In this document: positions 44,200 through 56,366 of the stretch, piece by piece
How the letters are laid out: each line of letters begins with the position of its first letter
Numbering within the stretch: position 1 is the stretch's first letter
Translations under genes and position numbers: made by a program
The notes under the pieces: model-generated
The model's database searches: none
Seen by the model: the letters and a program-made list of their open reading frames with translations, nothing else
Told to the model about the DNA's origin: nothing
NCBI GenBank assembly: GCA_015143295.1
Contig: CM026562.1
Location: 2,294,001-2,358,000, forward strand
Direction: 5' to 3'
Origin: Tetracentron sinense
Lineage: Eukaryota; Streptophyta; Magnoliopsida; Trochodendrales; Trochodendraceae
Length of the DNA stretch: 64,000 bases

Positions 44200-44702
44200 T
44201 AGGGGGCTGCACAAAGCCTGATGGGCCCGTTGGTGTGGCTCGGCCCTGTTTGGCCCGAATTTTAGGCTCGAACAGGCCAAGCCAAGCCTAAAAAAAAGCC
44301 CGAAAACTCAATCAATCTGAGCTCGGGCCAACCCCTATGCGGCTCGGCCTGGCTTGATTGAGGTTCGGTTCGGTCCGAACTCGGCTCGGCTTGAATATTA
44401 TTAAAATATATATATATATATATATATATTATTTATATATATCATTATTATATATATAAATAATATAAAATATTATTATTTTTTTTAAAAAAAGGATTTA
44501 ACCCGAGCTCGAGCCAAGCCAAGCCCGACTCGAGCTTGAATCAATTTGGGCCGAGCTGAGCTTCGAGTCACGATTTTGAATTCAGGCCGGGCTTCGGGCC
44601 GCGCTTTCAAGCTCCATTTCGGGCCGAGCCGGGCTTCGGGCCTCGATCAAATCCTTTCAAGACGAACTGGGCTTGGCCAAGCCCGGCCCGAATACAACCC
44701 TA
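44200..44702. mobile_element. hAT-type MITE (503 bp)
   Basis: It begins TAGGGGGCTGCAC and ends CAACCCTA. Perfect 8-bp duplications ATTAGGTG flank it at 44192-44199 and 44703-44710. The interior is rich in GGCTCGGCC/GGCCGAGCC motifs around a central AT run. The right-hand duplication overlaps the first bases of the Tourist MITE at 44707, so this element inserted into that MITE's edge. Confidence 0.9.
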
Positions 44703-44706
44703 ATTA

Positions 44707-45000
44707 GGTGGCATTTCGTAACACTAATCTAAATAAGTAGAGCTTATTTGAAAATTGAGCTTATTTAGACTTTAGATTGTAAAGTTAAAAAGTTAATTGA
44801 ATGTCTACATCTTTTTGAAATAGAAGTTTTATCCTTAAAGAAAAAAGTAGCTCATGTCTCCTTATTACTTTTGAGGTAAAACCTCTACTTCAAAAAGATA
44901 TAAACATCCAATTAACTTTCAACTTAACAATCTAAAGTCCAACAAAGATCAATTTTTAAATAAGCTCTACTTACTTAGATTAGTGTTACCATATACCACC
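44707..45000. mobile_element. Tourist-like (PIF/Harbinger) MITE, 294 bp
   Basis: Almost the whole element is an inverted repeat. The left arm is GGTGGCATTTCGTAACACTA then ATCTAAATAAG. The right arm, read inward, is GGTGGTATATGGTAACACTA then ATCTAAGTAAG. The 3-bp duplication TTA (44704-44706 and 45001-45003) is the PIF/Harbinger signature. Its RNA could form a long hairpin. Confidence 0.88.
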
Positions 45001-45808
45001 TTAGTTTTTCTTTAAATATACATGTAATGTTAACATTAAATGATTATTTTCTCCTCAAATAGAATTACATGGTTAAACAACATTCCTGTAGACTATAGTC
45101 ACTTGGGATATTTTTTGTTTCTGTCTTTTTTATTGAAGATATATGGTTAAGCGGTTACCCCAATTAGTATGATTAGTATCTGTTCTAGGTTAGTGAACTG
45201 GATGAATGTATCAACCATCATACCCTCAAGGGACTTGACCTTGGATCAAAGGTGCGGTGTACTACCCACAACCAATGAGGCAAGCATTGCTTCCCCTATT
45301 AGTCTCACTTGAGAGTTGGGACATGCTTTTGTCTCACATCCAGAAAAGAGGTGATTCATTTGATCCAGGCCAAAAAAACCTATTTCAGACCATGTGATAT
45401 TCAGGCCTATGAAACAAGCAAAGTTTGGAAGGAAATGCAGTAAAATTCTGCGCTCATAGTTCTTACAACTCTACTAAGGAACAAACCAGATTCAACCCAA
45501 AACCTGGGTTTAAGCCAATCAACCCCAAAATCATCTTTTCCTAACTTGCTTGAGTTCGTCTTAGGTCATCATCTACAATGTGAAGTTTGTGAGTTGTCCA
45601 AGCATTGGAGACCTCCATCCTGCCAAAGCAGCATGTCGGGATAAAAGTATTAATTTTAGGATTTTGTTGCTTGTACACTAGTGAGATTGTACATGTTCCA
45701 TTGTTTCCAGTATAACAAACATTGGACTGTGGGCCCCACCCAAAAGTGTTTGAGTGTTTTAACCCCGAAAGACAACAGAGCAGACATATGAATAGTTTCT
45801 ATTCCCAC
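45001..45808. other. No gene; weakly repeated sequence
   Basis: TATGGTTAAGCGGTTACCCC near 45152 is similar to TATGGTTAGGCCGCAACCCC at 36669, just before the L1. Both probably belong to an unidentified dispersed repeat. No gene was seen. Confidence 0.4.
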
Positions 45809-48203
45809 TGTGAACAAGGATTTCGGTCTTGCCCACAGGGATGGGTGTATGCCCTGGCGATGTGGTTGATTGATTTTATGTTTAGAGTCGCCACTTATTT
45901 ATTCGGTAGAGATAAGTCTCATACAATGGATAAGGTCTTGGTCTGGTTAGAGTTCTAGGTAAGTGGTTCGGTTAAGCCCGGGGAAAGTGTTAGGCACCCC
46001 GGCACTTCCGTTTTACAACGGTTCCCTACTTCCTAGGTTTAAGCCATTTAAGTTTCAAGTTTTAATCAAATGCCGCTCGATTTATTTTATACTAACCCAA
46101 GAAGGGGAAAGCTAAACTAGGGTCGGGCCCAAGTTGGGTGTATACGGACTCACATTGGGGTGAGATCAGACCGAGCGTAGTTCTGGCACATGAGCCCGTG
46201 CCGAGGCTAGGGGTGTGTTGTGTGTGCACCGAGGGTGGCTTAGGGTCTAGTTCGAGTTTAGGAGTTTAGACATGGGTTTAACCCAATTTTTTAGATTTGT
46301 TGATTTTAGGAGTTTTTTCCCAATTTTCCAAGTTAAAGGGACTAACCATGGTTTAGACATGGGTTTAACCGTGGTTAGTTGCATTAACTAAGGTGGGGCA
46401 TCCCAAAAGTTCAAGTTTGGTGACAAAATGCCATTTGAGATTTTTCCTAGTTTTTAGGATTTTTCAAGGTGGTTAGACCAACTAACCATAGTTAAATTTT
46501 AACCGGAGTTAGTTTAACCCGCGGTTAAGCCAAGGAAGTCAAGGACAGGACTGGGTTGGGTCCCAGTGGTCAAAACAGGGTCTGTGGTGGACCCCCCATG
46601 GGCTGTGGGCCCACTGTATGGGCCCAAAAAGCCGAAAATGCATACTGTCGGTAATGGAATTACCGACAGTATCCGTGGTTTTCCTCAATTTTTGAAAGCC
46701 TATAACTTGAGTTAGGCAATGAGTTTGTGGGGTCCATAATATGTCAAATTGAAGCCTAGGATGAGGGGAACCCAGTGGGCCTGATTTGGGTCTCAGGGTT
46801 CCCTGGTGTGGGCCCTATAGCCTGGTGAAGGGGCCTGTTTGGCCTCTGCATAAAATGATGAATGTTGGTACTGGGTTTACCGACATTTTAGGCAGTTTAT
46901 GGTTTTTGCCAAATTAACCCTAGTTAAGTTCAACTATAGGTCCAGGTGTATTCATGGAAGATGCAGGGAAGGTCTAGGGGAACAAAACCATGCTTTGGTT
47001 CAGCCTAAAAGGTCACCAAGTGGGCCCCACAGGCCCTCTAACATCACTGCCTTAGGGTGTTGGTACTAAGATTACCGACACCCTGTAAACTCTATTTTTT
47101 TGAAAAACCCCTATGGGGTTGCTACTGTGCCATCATTAGGGGCTTCCCCATGCCATGGGAAGTTCCCAGACACCTATGGGTGTGGTTATGTGCCTTCGGG
47201 GTGGTTCCCCACACCTAGGAAGGTGGGAGAGCCTTCCCCATTAGGGGTGAACCTGTAAAACCCTAAAAGAACAGTCCCCTGGAAGGACCAGGGGCTCACA
47301 ACTTGATCAAGGGGAAAAGAAAGAGGGGTAGGGGGAAGCCCTACCCTGCTGCTAGTGCTGTGGAGCCGCGGTGGCCTGTGGTGGCACTGCTGCACACGCT
47401 GGAGGAGCTGTGGTGGTGCGAGGGGGAGCTGCAAAAGGTAAGGGCGACTGATGGAGCTTCGAGGGTGAGTTGTAAGAGCCTAGTTGAGGGGAGGTCTGGA
47501 TTTGCCCAGGGCTTCGGATATGGAGTTCTTTGATTGGTTTTCAAGGTGGAGAGGGGTTCCATTTATAGGGGAGGACCCAAGGACACCAAGGGCAATAGGA
47601 TAGGGTTGGGGGAGGTTTACAGGAGGTGGAGAGGTGCTCTGCAGGCCGGAGAGGGAGTGCACAGGGCGTGCCTGACCTCTCCAGGGGGTGGTTGTGCTGC
47701 AAATCGAAAAACCCAGGGTGTCGGTAATTGGATTACCGACACTCCAAATCTTTTGAAAAAAGGATTGTCGACAATCCAAATGCCGAAAATCCTGGATTTT
47801 GCCCATTGGGCTCTGCCTAGGCTTGCAGGTGTACTGTTGGGGGGGGGGGGGTTTGTTTGAATTATTGGGCCTGGGCTTAGGCCCATGCCGAGATGCTTGA
47901 TACCCTATGGGATTTGGGGTTCTGGGAAGCCCTAGGGGCCTAGGGCTCACTAGGGCTTGGTCTAGGCTATGTTTACCTTGGGTTAGGGTGTTAACTAGGG
48001 TTCGGTCCTAGGGTTTTGGTCCTAGGGCTCACCTAGGGTTTAGGTTAGGGCTAGGCTAGGGCTAGCCTTATGTGGGTTTAACTAGGGTTTAGGACCTAAG
48101 GTTTGTTAGGGTTTACCTAGGGTTAGGTACCTAGGATAAGGATTAACTATGGTTAAGTGACTCAACCACAGCTAGCCAAGGTTGTAAAAATTGGGTGCTT
48201 ACA
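45809..48203 (-). mobile_element. Solo LTR (2.4 kb) of a Gypsy element, minus strand
   Basis: On the minus strand it starts TGTAAGCACCCAATTTTTAC (from 48203) and ends CCTTGTTCACA (at 45809). Flanking 5-mers CCCAC (45804-45808) and ACCAC (48204-48208) match at four of five bases. The 3' part contains the Gypsy LTR signature GGTGCCTAACAC-like core and AGTGGCGACTC-like sequence. A related LTR end in the opposite orientation lies at 51580. The interior has four palindromic TGTCGGTAA...TTACCGACA motifs. No internal domain is present. Confidence 0.8.
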
Positions 48204-48579
48204 ACCACAAATAGTGTCATGACTTTCTCAAAACAACTCCAAATCATATGAAATTTGATTCTAAAATTTAGTAAAACAATACCTATTTGTTCCACTAGCA
48301 ATCATTCCCTATGTCCCTCCAAATCAAAGGAAACCATCCTTGAAGGACATTTTTTTCTTCTTATAAAGTCACTCCATAAGAAGAAGAAGAGTGGAACTTA
48401 GTGAGAAAACATATATATATATATATATATACCCCTAATTATAGAAACAAAATATTACTAGCTATTCTTCTGAATTACCCAGTCTGTTGATCAAATGCGA
48501 TAACGGCTCCGGATTTCTCCAACCATAAAATCTACAATCTCGCAAGACCCTAATAAACCAAATTCAGTAGTAAGGCCAT
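48204..48579. other. No gene; AT microsatellite
   Basis: AT-rich sequence with an AT dinucleotide run at about 48410-48430. It leads into a Gypsy reverse transcriptase fragment. Confidence 0.35.
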
Positions 48580-48720
48580 CGATCAAGATCCCGTTCTTCT
48601 TCGGTTGCAAGGAGCCAAATACTTCTCGAAAATTGATCTTCGATCAGGCTAACATCAATTGAAGATCAAGAAAGAAGATATTCCTAAAACTGCTTTTAAA
48701 ACTTGATATGGACATCATGA
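48580..48720 (+). pseudogene. Gypsy reverse transcriptase fragment
   Basis: The plus frame reads LQGAKYFSKIDLRSG, a stop, then HQLKIKKEDIPKTAFKT, a stop, then YGHHE. This is the conserved KIDLRSGYHQ...IPKTAFRT.YGH block of chromovirus-type Gypsy reverse transcriptase. Two stops break it, and nothing else of the element is readable nearby. Confidence 0.85.
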
Positions 48721-51018
48721 GTTAGGGGGTGGTTCGAACCACCCATTGGTCATTCGACTTATTAGGTCGGTCCCCCACGAACTCCCAAAAAAGATTGGAC
48801 AAGTTACCATTTGGGAATTTGGTAGTGGGGGAATTTACGAAAAAGATCCCTAAATCTCTCCCAGGTCTCATTAAATTACTCACCATCAATATGGGAAAAA
48901 CCCGTGATGTGTGCACGAGTTAGTTGAGGTTTTCGACCTGGTCCAATTTTCGGCCTGAATCAGCACAAATCTTGGTTGTAGCTTTCCGTCCCACCAAAGC
49001 CACCTGTATAATGATGGTGAGGGAATTCCAGGTTATTAATATCCTCCTCTAAGTATTAACCCATCCTAAATTCAATCATCATAAATGAGAAATTTTGCAT
49101 TGCCATGTTGAAGAATGGCTACAAGTAGAGCCAATCAGACTACACATTATTTATCAAACATTCCCACCAGAAAGTTACTATCTTGAGGAGCCATTCCCAG
49201 TACATCCCCCGACTGGCACGCGACAACCCACTCTCACTGCAGGAGCAACTCGAGCAGTCCACCGGCAGCCGACGGGTTCGGGATTGGGACCTCGTGCCTT
49301 TTGAGCGGTATTATTTTCTCCCTACCCCAAGATTTGTTTGATTACAACAAACTATGTTGCAAAACGAACGATCATAACCGAGTGTTATGCAGTTTTTTTA
49401 TAACCAAAAGTGCAAAACAATCACCAGATACCACATTGATTGCGTTGTCACGATGTGTTATAAAACAATGATATTATGCATTAACGGGACATTCCACCTA
49501 CCATGAACATACCGTTGATAGGTTTTTGTCCCTTTTTTACCCCGGGTCTTGAGCCAGGTCTGAGATTTGCGTAATTTTTGCGCAATGAAGTCGTTTTTGG
49601 TTTTTAAACTATACCAACCTATCTTCTTCTCCTTCTAACAGTCTAACACCCATTAACCCATTAAATATTACAACCCAATTTTCTTTGGGCAAATAGAGGA
49701 GCATAGAAATCAGGACATCTCATTTTTTGGAGGGGATATTAGGACATCTCACAACCCAATAACTATTTCTCAAATGAGCACCATATAAATTTGCATATGC
49801 CCGAAGAAGTACAACTGACTTACTATTTGGCGTACCTTCTCTTTCAACACATAATTTATTTCTCTAGAGCCTTAAGGGTTGCATTGAGGATGATACACCT
49901 CAACTATATCATATAAAACTCAAAAAGAAGAGAGAAAAGATAACAAGGGCCACTCCACTCGTTGTTGATCCAAGACCCCAAAGGAATGGAAGCCAATGTC
50001 AGCCCGTGCACTTGCTCAAAACCACCATAATTGCGTGTTGCATCATCCCTCATCCCCAACATACCTTCAAGGACCCATAGGGTCAACGAGACGTTGAAGA
50101 AACAATTGTTGGACATCAGCGGTGAAGTATTACCCAACTATTTCCAACCAATTGCATGTTGACCCAATGATATAGACCTAACCAGATCGTATCACCCATT
50201 CACTGCAAGTTTATAATTCCTTTCCAGGGTTTTAGTTTCAAAATCTCCATTTTCCCCTTACCCTCCCCAAAACGATCTTTTTCCTTCTCCCTTTATATTT
50301 TGACCGCCTTTGTCAAAACCCTAAACTTGAAATACCTATCTATCCTTTCAAATCTCTTTGCGATTCTTCTCTCCATTAGTAATGGATTTCAGGTTCCAAA
50401 CAGAAGAGGATTAGGTTTTGACGTATTTTTCTCATGGGTCGAGCAGTAAATACTTCATGAACAAGTTCGAACAAACCCATTTTGGTTCTTAATGATTTTT
50501 TTTGTAATCTAAAGAACACAAATTTCACAATAGAAAAAAAATATGAGTGGACAATGCAGAATAAGGAAGAGAACAAAGAATCTGGACAAATCTTCAACAC
50601 GATTGCAATAAAAGATGAGCAATAAAAGGGAAGAATTTGAGGAGAAAGCCTACAATAGAAAGTTGGTAATATAAATTACCAGTAAAATGAAAATTTTTAG
50701 GAGGGTGTTAAGTGTTGGGATCCCTTTCACATTGGTCATTCAAAAGAATACATAACTATATGCCAACGTAGATCACCACCATTTAATTTTGATTTTTTTT
50801 GAATAATGAGATAATGATCCATCCTATATCTCTTAGTTTGAATTTATCAATATCTTTATTTTAGTTTTCTATTTTATTGGAAGGCATGTATAACGACAGG
50901 GGAGTTTATGAAATGAATTAAAGCTCACGACTTAGGAGATCGATCTCCCTCAAAGCAAATCTGTGGGCAATGAAATCCCACCATCCATTGATGGCTTGCG
51001 CATCAAACCCTAGGGACA
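48721..51018. other. No gene recognised
   Basis: About 2.3 kb with only short frames and no domain. It includes a short perfect palindrome GGTGGTTCGAACCACC at about 48728-48743. It probably contains further retrotransposon debris, but no boundary could be set. Confidence 0.35.
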
Positions 51019-51580
51019 TGCCAGGTGATAGTCTGCGAGAGGGCTGGCGCATGTCTAATCCGTGAGGACAAAACCTCATGGTTGACTCTTGAGTGCCAGC
51101 CTCCGAGAGGCTGACATGTGTCCAATCCATGAAGACAAAACCTTACGGATCTATCTTGAGTGCCAGTCTCCAAGAGGTTGACATGTGTCTAATTTGTGAG
51201 ACTGAAATCTCATGGATGACTCTTGAGTGCCAGCCTCAGAGAGGCTGACATGTGTGCAGTCCGTGAGACTAAAATTCAAGCAATATTTCAGAGCAAGACT
51301 AAATCAAATGACATTTTACTAACAACTTGATCTTAATTGGCTTAAACTTAGGAAGAAGGGAACCGTTGTAAAATGAAAGTACTGAGGTGCCTAACACCTT
51401 CTCCGGGCTTAACCGAACCGTTTACTTAGAACTCTAAGCAGATCAAGACCTTATCCATTGAATGAGACCTATCCCTACCGAATAAATAAGTGGTGACTCT
51501 AAAACCTAAAATCAATTGACCATATCTCCAAGATAGCATCCAGCACCCCTTGTGGGCAGGGACCGAAATCCTTGTTCACA
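51019..51580 (+). repeat. Gypsy LTR fragment with 67-bp tandem repeats
   Basis: The left half (51019-51275) has nearly four units of 67-68 bp with the core GTGCCAGCCTCCGAGAGGCT then GACATGTG, starting near 51019, 51093, 51160 and 51228. The right half (about 51330-51580) matches, in inverse orientation, the 3' end of the LTR at 45809. It includes GAGGTGCCTAACACCTTCTC and the terminal CCTTGTTCACA. The 5' start of this LTR was not found. Confidence 0.8.
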
Positions 51581-52788
51581 GTAAGAGCACCGACAAACAC
51601 ACACTTCAACTATGGGAATTGGTTTCATTTCTTTGATCCATGACCCATTTACCATAAAGCCCAAGATCAGTTCTAAGCTAGTCCACGAGCACATGGTTCT
51701 ATGGACTATGCATAAACGTCACAACAAGGGAATGTCATTGTTGATTATAATATTGTCTTTTTCTCGTGCATTATTGTCTTTTTATTTTCTCACTTTCCCT
51801 ATCTTTTAAGAGGTGAGCTCTCAACTCTCAAGTATGTTGGCCACTTCTCTCAGAACTTTTGTGGTAAGTAGCCCTTTTTGTGTTAGTTTATAAGAAGCTT
51901 CTTTTCCTAATCATAATCATGTGTAATAAACTATTATAAAGATTATACAATCATGTGTATAGCACTTGAATAAATTTATTATAAAGATTTTAGGAGCAGT
52001 TGAAATCATTAGAGTGGGTTTGTACGAAATTTGGATGCCAGATTTTTTAGATCTTTTTTTTAACACGAAAAGTTTAGTTTACTTTTTTAAGGGTGGTGCT
52101 AGGAGTACTCCAATATATGATCACTAGCAAAAACCTGTTCAAATGCATGGGCGCTTTAAAAGAAAGTGAATAAATAAAAATATGATGGGAAAATTAAAAA
52201 TAGATAGTAAATAAAGAATAAAAATAAAATAAAATAAAAATGATGATAGTTTAGTCATCTCTTGTGAGATTTTTTTATATGTATCGTATTAAAAATAGTC
52301 AATATAATAATTTAAAAATTCATAATTTTAATGTTATATATAAAATTTTAACTTATTATTATATAATTTCAAGGAAGTAAGTTTGTATCATTATAAAAAA
52401 AAATTACCTCATTTCATCTGAAAATTTAATGTGTCAAAATCATTTAAAAATGTTAGAGATAATGATATATCTTGTAAATAAATAAGTTCTTTAAATAATT
52501 CTATTTAAATAATTAGTTATTAGAAAGAAAAGTTTACATATAAGAGAAAATGTTAGTATCTTCCTACTCTTCAACCCGAAATAACATCAAATTAATTTTT
52601 TTTTCTAGTAGAACCCACTTTAACACTACCACTGATTTGCATAATATAACAAAATATATAAAATAAAAAGCAAATAGAGTTACCATGTCAAGAAACTCAA
52701 TTTCTTATAGAGTATTTAGAAATTAGAGAGTTAATATAATTAATTATAACCTAAGTAAATCAATATAATTTATATATATATATATATA
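51581..52788. other. No gene; dispersed repeat copy inside
   Basis: No gene was recognised. The segment 51803-52065 is one copy of a dispersed repeat listed separately. The rest is AT-rich with an AT run just left of the Helitron end. Confidence 0.4.
51803..52065 (+). repeat. Dispersed repeat, copy 1
   Basis: It shares GAGCTCTCAACTCTCAAGTA then TGTTGGCCAC, AAGAAGCTTCTTTTCCTAAT and TTATTATAAAGATTTTAGG with 63376-63585, in the same orientation. Boundaries are approximate and the class is unknown. Confidence 0.8.
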
Positions 52789-53655
52789 CTAGTGGGCCGC
52801 ACGTGCGATGCACGTGAGAGAGAAGGGAGGAGGAGAGACGGGGAAGAAGGACCTAGTGAGGAGCATTTTGAGAAAAAAAATTTAAAGAATATTTTGGATA
52901 TAGAAACTTGAAAGATATTTTAGGTAAAATAAATTGTAAAAAATGCGTTGGGTATAAAAATTTGATGTAAGGATATTTTAAGAACCCAAAAAGCTTTAAG
53001 AACATTCATTTTGGGTATTAATAATATTGAAGATATTTTGGATATATAAACTTGAGTAACATTTTAGAAATAAAGAATATGAAATATAAGCCAAACTTTG
53101 ATGAGTATTTTGTGTTGAAAATTTTTGTGAGAGACATCTTAGGTATAAAAATTTAACTTAAGAGCATTTTAAGAACTAAAAATATTTAAGACATTCTAAG
53201 TAGATGAAAAAAATTGAGAAACATTTTAGGTATAGAAACTTGACTTAAGGGTATTTTGTTTCTTTTAACTCTTATTAACCGTAGTTAATATTAATACCTT
53301 AGGATTCAATTGGCTGTCATTCAATCTCACGGAGGAGACGGGGAATGAAGGTGTTGACCTCTAGGTGCGATTGAACTCACCCCGAGTTCAATCACGATTG
53401 GCTGTGATGTGATTCAATCTCGCTAGGGAGATAGGAGAATGAAGGAAATGATGATGTCAGAGGTTTGGTTGTGACTTGTGAGAGGATGGAAGGGATGAAT
53501 TGACCAAATCATCCTTTCAAAAATTTCAACCTTTTAAACAAACTTTGATTTACAACTATTTTTTTTCTACTCATTACAAAATACATGATGATGGCATTTT
53601 AGGAATAATGAATAGTTCAATCAACGTTTTGAACAAAGACTTCATCTTTATAATA

Positions 53656-53656
<1 letters not shown>

Positions 53657-53705
<49 letters not shown>
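53657..53705. repeat. TA microsatellite
   Basis: An uninterrupted TA dinucleotide run of 49 bases lies inside the Helitron. It produces a spurious Ile/Tyr-rich open frame. Confidence 0.95.
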
Positions 53706-53708
<3 letters not shown>

Positions 53709-54000
53709 AGGAGAGATTAAGGGTGAGCCATTATTTTAGGAAATATCTAATTCCTTCGTTATTATTGTTATTTTTTTTAATAATTAATTGAGAGATGAAA
53801 AACTTTAGAGAAAACTACTTGATACTTTAACACCAATAAATATCAAGAATAATTTGAATTTCATTTTATTACTCTTAATATCAATGATAGCGTGAATCTC
53901 ATTAATTTCAGTCAGAATAATCTATGTTATTTCAAATCGCTACTGCAAGAGCAAAATAAAAGACCAAAAATAGTGTCTACAATGCACTAATACCCAACCA

Positions 54001-55382
54001 AAGCTCCATGTAGAGACTCATAAATATAAATGTAAGTAATGCCAAAACCATAACCTGACAACTTCTAATAGCATCGAATTTTCCAAAATATAGTACCTGA
54101 AAATGCACTCATATCATAATACATCCAGACTCAAGAACTTTTCAATAACTGTCATGAAAACAAACCTCTTAAGATTTTCACTCTAGATACTCCAATGTTT
54201 AGGAAAAAACTCCCTGATAAACCATACTAATTAAAATGCACAACATGTCAAATCCTCACATGTTTGAAAATGAAAGTGTCTTTTGATTTGTCTACTATTT
54301 ATTGGGGATTAGGGAGAAGGTAGACTACGAATTAAAAAATTTGAGGATGATAGATGTTACAATTTATGAGAATGTGGAGGGAAGAAATAAGAGACCCTTA
54401 GACTTCATATTTTTAATAATTTAAATGTTACAACTTAATTAGTTGTAATTAAATAGTAGATTAATTAGAATAAAGAATAAATATTTAATGATACAATTTA
54501 ATTTATTGTAATTAAAAAATAGAATGTGAGCGGGTAAAGGTGAGCATTTAACTCATAACTTAATTAGGAATGAAGAAAAATAATTAAGAGGTTGACATGA
54601 CATCTCCTTATTAGATCATTTAGAAAATATGTGGCATGAACTAGAATAGAGAATAGAGGCCAATGAGATATGCCACGTGGAAAAGCTCCATGTAGAGACT
54701 CATAAGTATAAATGTAAGTAATGCCAGAATCAGAATCTGACAACTTCCAATAGCATCGAATTTCCCAAAATATAGTACCTGAAAATGCACTCATGTCATA
54801 ATGCATCCAAACTCAAGAACTTTTCAATAATTGTTGTGAAAACAAGCCTCTTAAGATTTCTACTCTAGATGCTCCAATGTTTATAAAAAACCTTCCTGGT
54901 AAACCATACTAATTAAAATGCACAACATGTCAAATCCTTACATGTTTGAGAATGAAAATGTCTTGTGGATTTTTCTACTATTTATAGGAGATTAGGGAGA
55001 AGGTAAATTAAGAGTTAAAACAATTGAGGATGGTAGATGTTACAATTTAAATAAATTGCAATTAAAGAATGAGAATGTAGAGGGAAGAAATAAGAGACCC
55101 TTAGACTTCATATTTTTAATAATTTAAATGTTACAACTTAATTAGTTGTAATTAAATAGTAGAATTAGAATAAAGAATAAATATTTAATGGTACAATTTA
55201 ATTTATTGTAATTAAGAAATAGAATGTGAGTGAGTGAATGTGAGCATTTAACCCATCACTTAATTAGGAAGGAAGAAAAATAATTAAAAAGGTGACATGT
55301 CATCTTCTTATTGAATCAATTAGAAGATATATGACATGAACCAGAATAAAGAATAGAGCCTAATGAGATATACCATATGGAA
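54001..55382. repeat. Tandem duplication of about 0.7 kb inside the Helitron
   Basis: The unit starting AAGCTCCATGTAGAGACTCA at 54001 is repeated from 54683. Both copies end in CCAATGAGATATGCCACGTGG or a diverged form of it. The units are 682 and about 700 bp and differ by scattered substitutions and small indels (for example an extra ATTAAAGAATG segment in the second). The duplication abuts the Helitron 5' end. No coding sequence was recognised. Confidence 0.92.
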
Positions 55383-55409
55383 CCAACCGGCATATAGTAT
55401 TAGTATAGA

Positions 55410-56356
55410 TTGTACTCAATTATTAAAAATTATTAATTGTACACCATTAAATCTATAAAATTACTTGCACACACTAGTTTTTTATTTATGAAAAAAATTA
55501 CCTATAAATTTTACAACTACACACCCATCACTGATCAGCCATTGCATCTTCTACCAATATATGTGAAATTTGCTTATTAACATAATAGAGTTCAATCTAA
55601 TTAGATATATATTAGGATAATATGACCCAGAAATCATTGAATTCAAACAGCCGAAGTTTGACTCATAGCCTTTCAAGTAAAGCATGACAATTCTTGATTT
55701 GCAGGGATTTTTAAATTACAATAGAAATATCGGGCAATTAAATTCATGAAACCCTCATGTCTGGATTTTATAATGCTCTGAAATATTGCTTGAATTTTAC
55801 AATTCACTAAAAGCAAGCCAATATTTGTATATAGAAAGCACCGTTAGCAGAGGTTCAAAGTTCAAACCACAATTGATACATGGGATAGTAGGAAAAGATC
55901 TAAACTTCAAAGTGCAAAGGAGGAAAAAATGACCAATTAAACCTCAAATTAGGATAGAGAGAAATCGTATCATTTTTTTTTTGTAATCTACTGGAATTTA
56001 TCATGTTCTAGACCTCCTGTTCGCTCATATTGCTTGAGCTCCATTGAGCAAGAAAGATGGAAAAAAACCATTTTGGAGTAAAGCGATTTGTTGTAAAGTG
56101 CGTTGACTAGAGCAGTCGTGGGAGAATACAGAAATGAGCCGGAAAATGGAGGAAGAAAGAAAACAAAAAATAATCGCTTTCCCGCCAAAACTGGGGTGGG
56201 ATTAAGCTAGGTTACCGCTAGAAAACTGAAAATAAGAAGGAAAAAAATTAATTGGGGTGCCATCATCAAATATTGAGGTGGGTTACATGACCACCATTTT
56301 TTAAATTGATTTTCTAGTTTATTTACTTTAACATCATAAAATCTCGTTTGGATGCC
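55410..56356. other. No gene recognised
   Basis: AT-rich. The minus-strand frame 55988-56188 has no recognisable domain. Confidence 0.35.
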
Positions 56357-56366
56357 CTATTTGGAG

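Larger units (their letters stand above)
52789..55409 (-). mobile_element. Non-autonomous Helitron (2.6 kb), minus strand
   Basis: On the minus strand the 5' end at 55409 reads TCTATACTAATACTATATGC, preceded by A. The 3' end at 52789 reads CACGTGCATCGCACGTG, a 7-bp-stem hairpin, then CGGCCCA and the terminal CTAG, followed by T. This is the Helitron pattern: TC start, hairpin about 10 bases before CTRR, insertion between A and T, no duplication. No Rep/helicase frame is present. It contains a 0.7-kb internal tandem duplication, a TA microsatellite and degenerate GGTATAAAAATTTGA-like repeats (about 52870-53245). Confidence 0.88.

Noticed and set aside
47186-47950. Overlapping Pro/Ser-rich frames on both strands
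   Set aside because: They lie within the GC-richer part of the solo LTR. No frame is conserved in the related LTR at 51.3-51.6 kb.
48729-48923. 64-residue frames present on both strands
   Set aside because: They span a palindromic GGTGGTTCGAACCACC sequence and show no domain.
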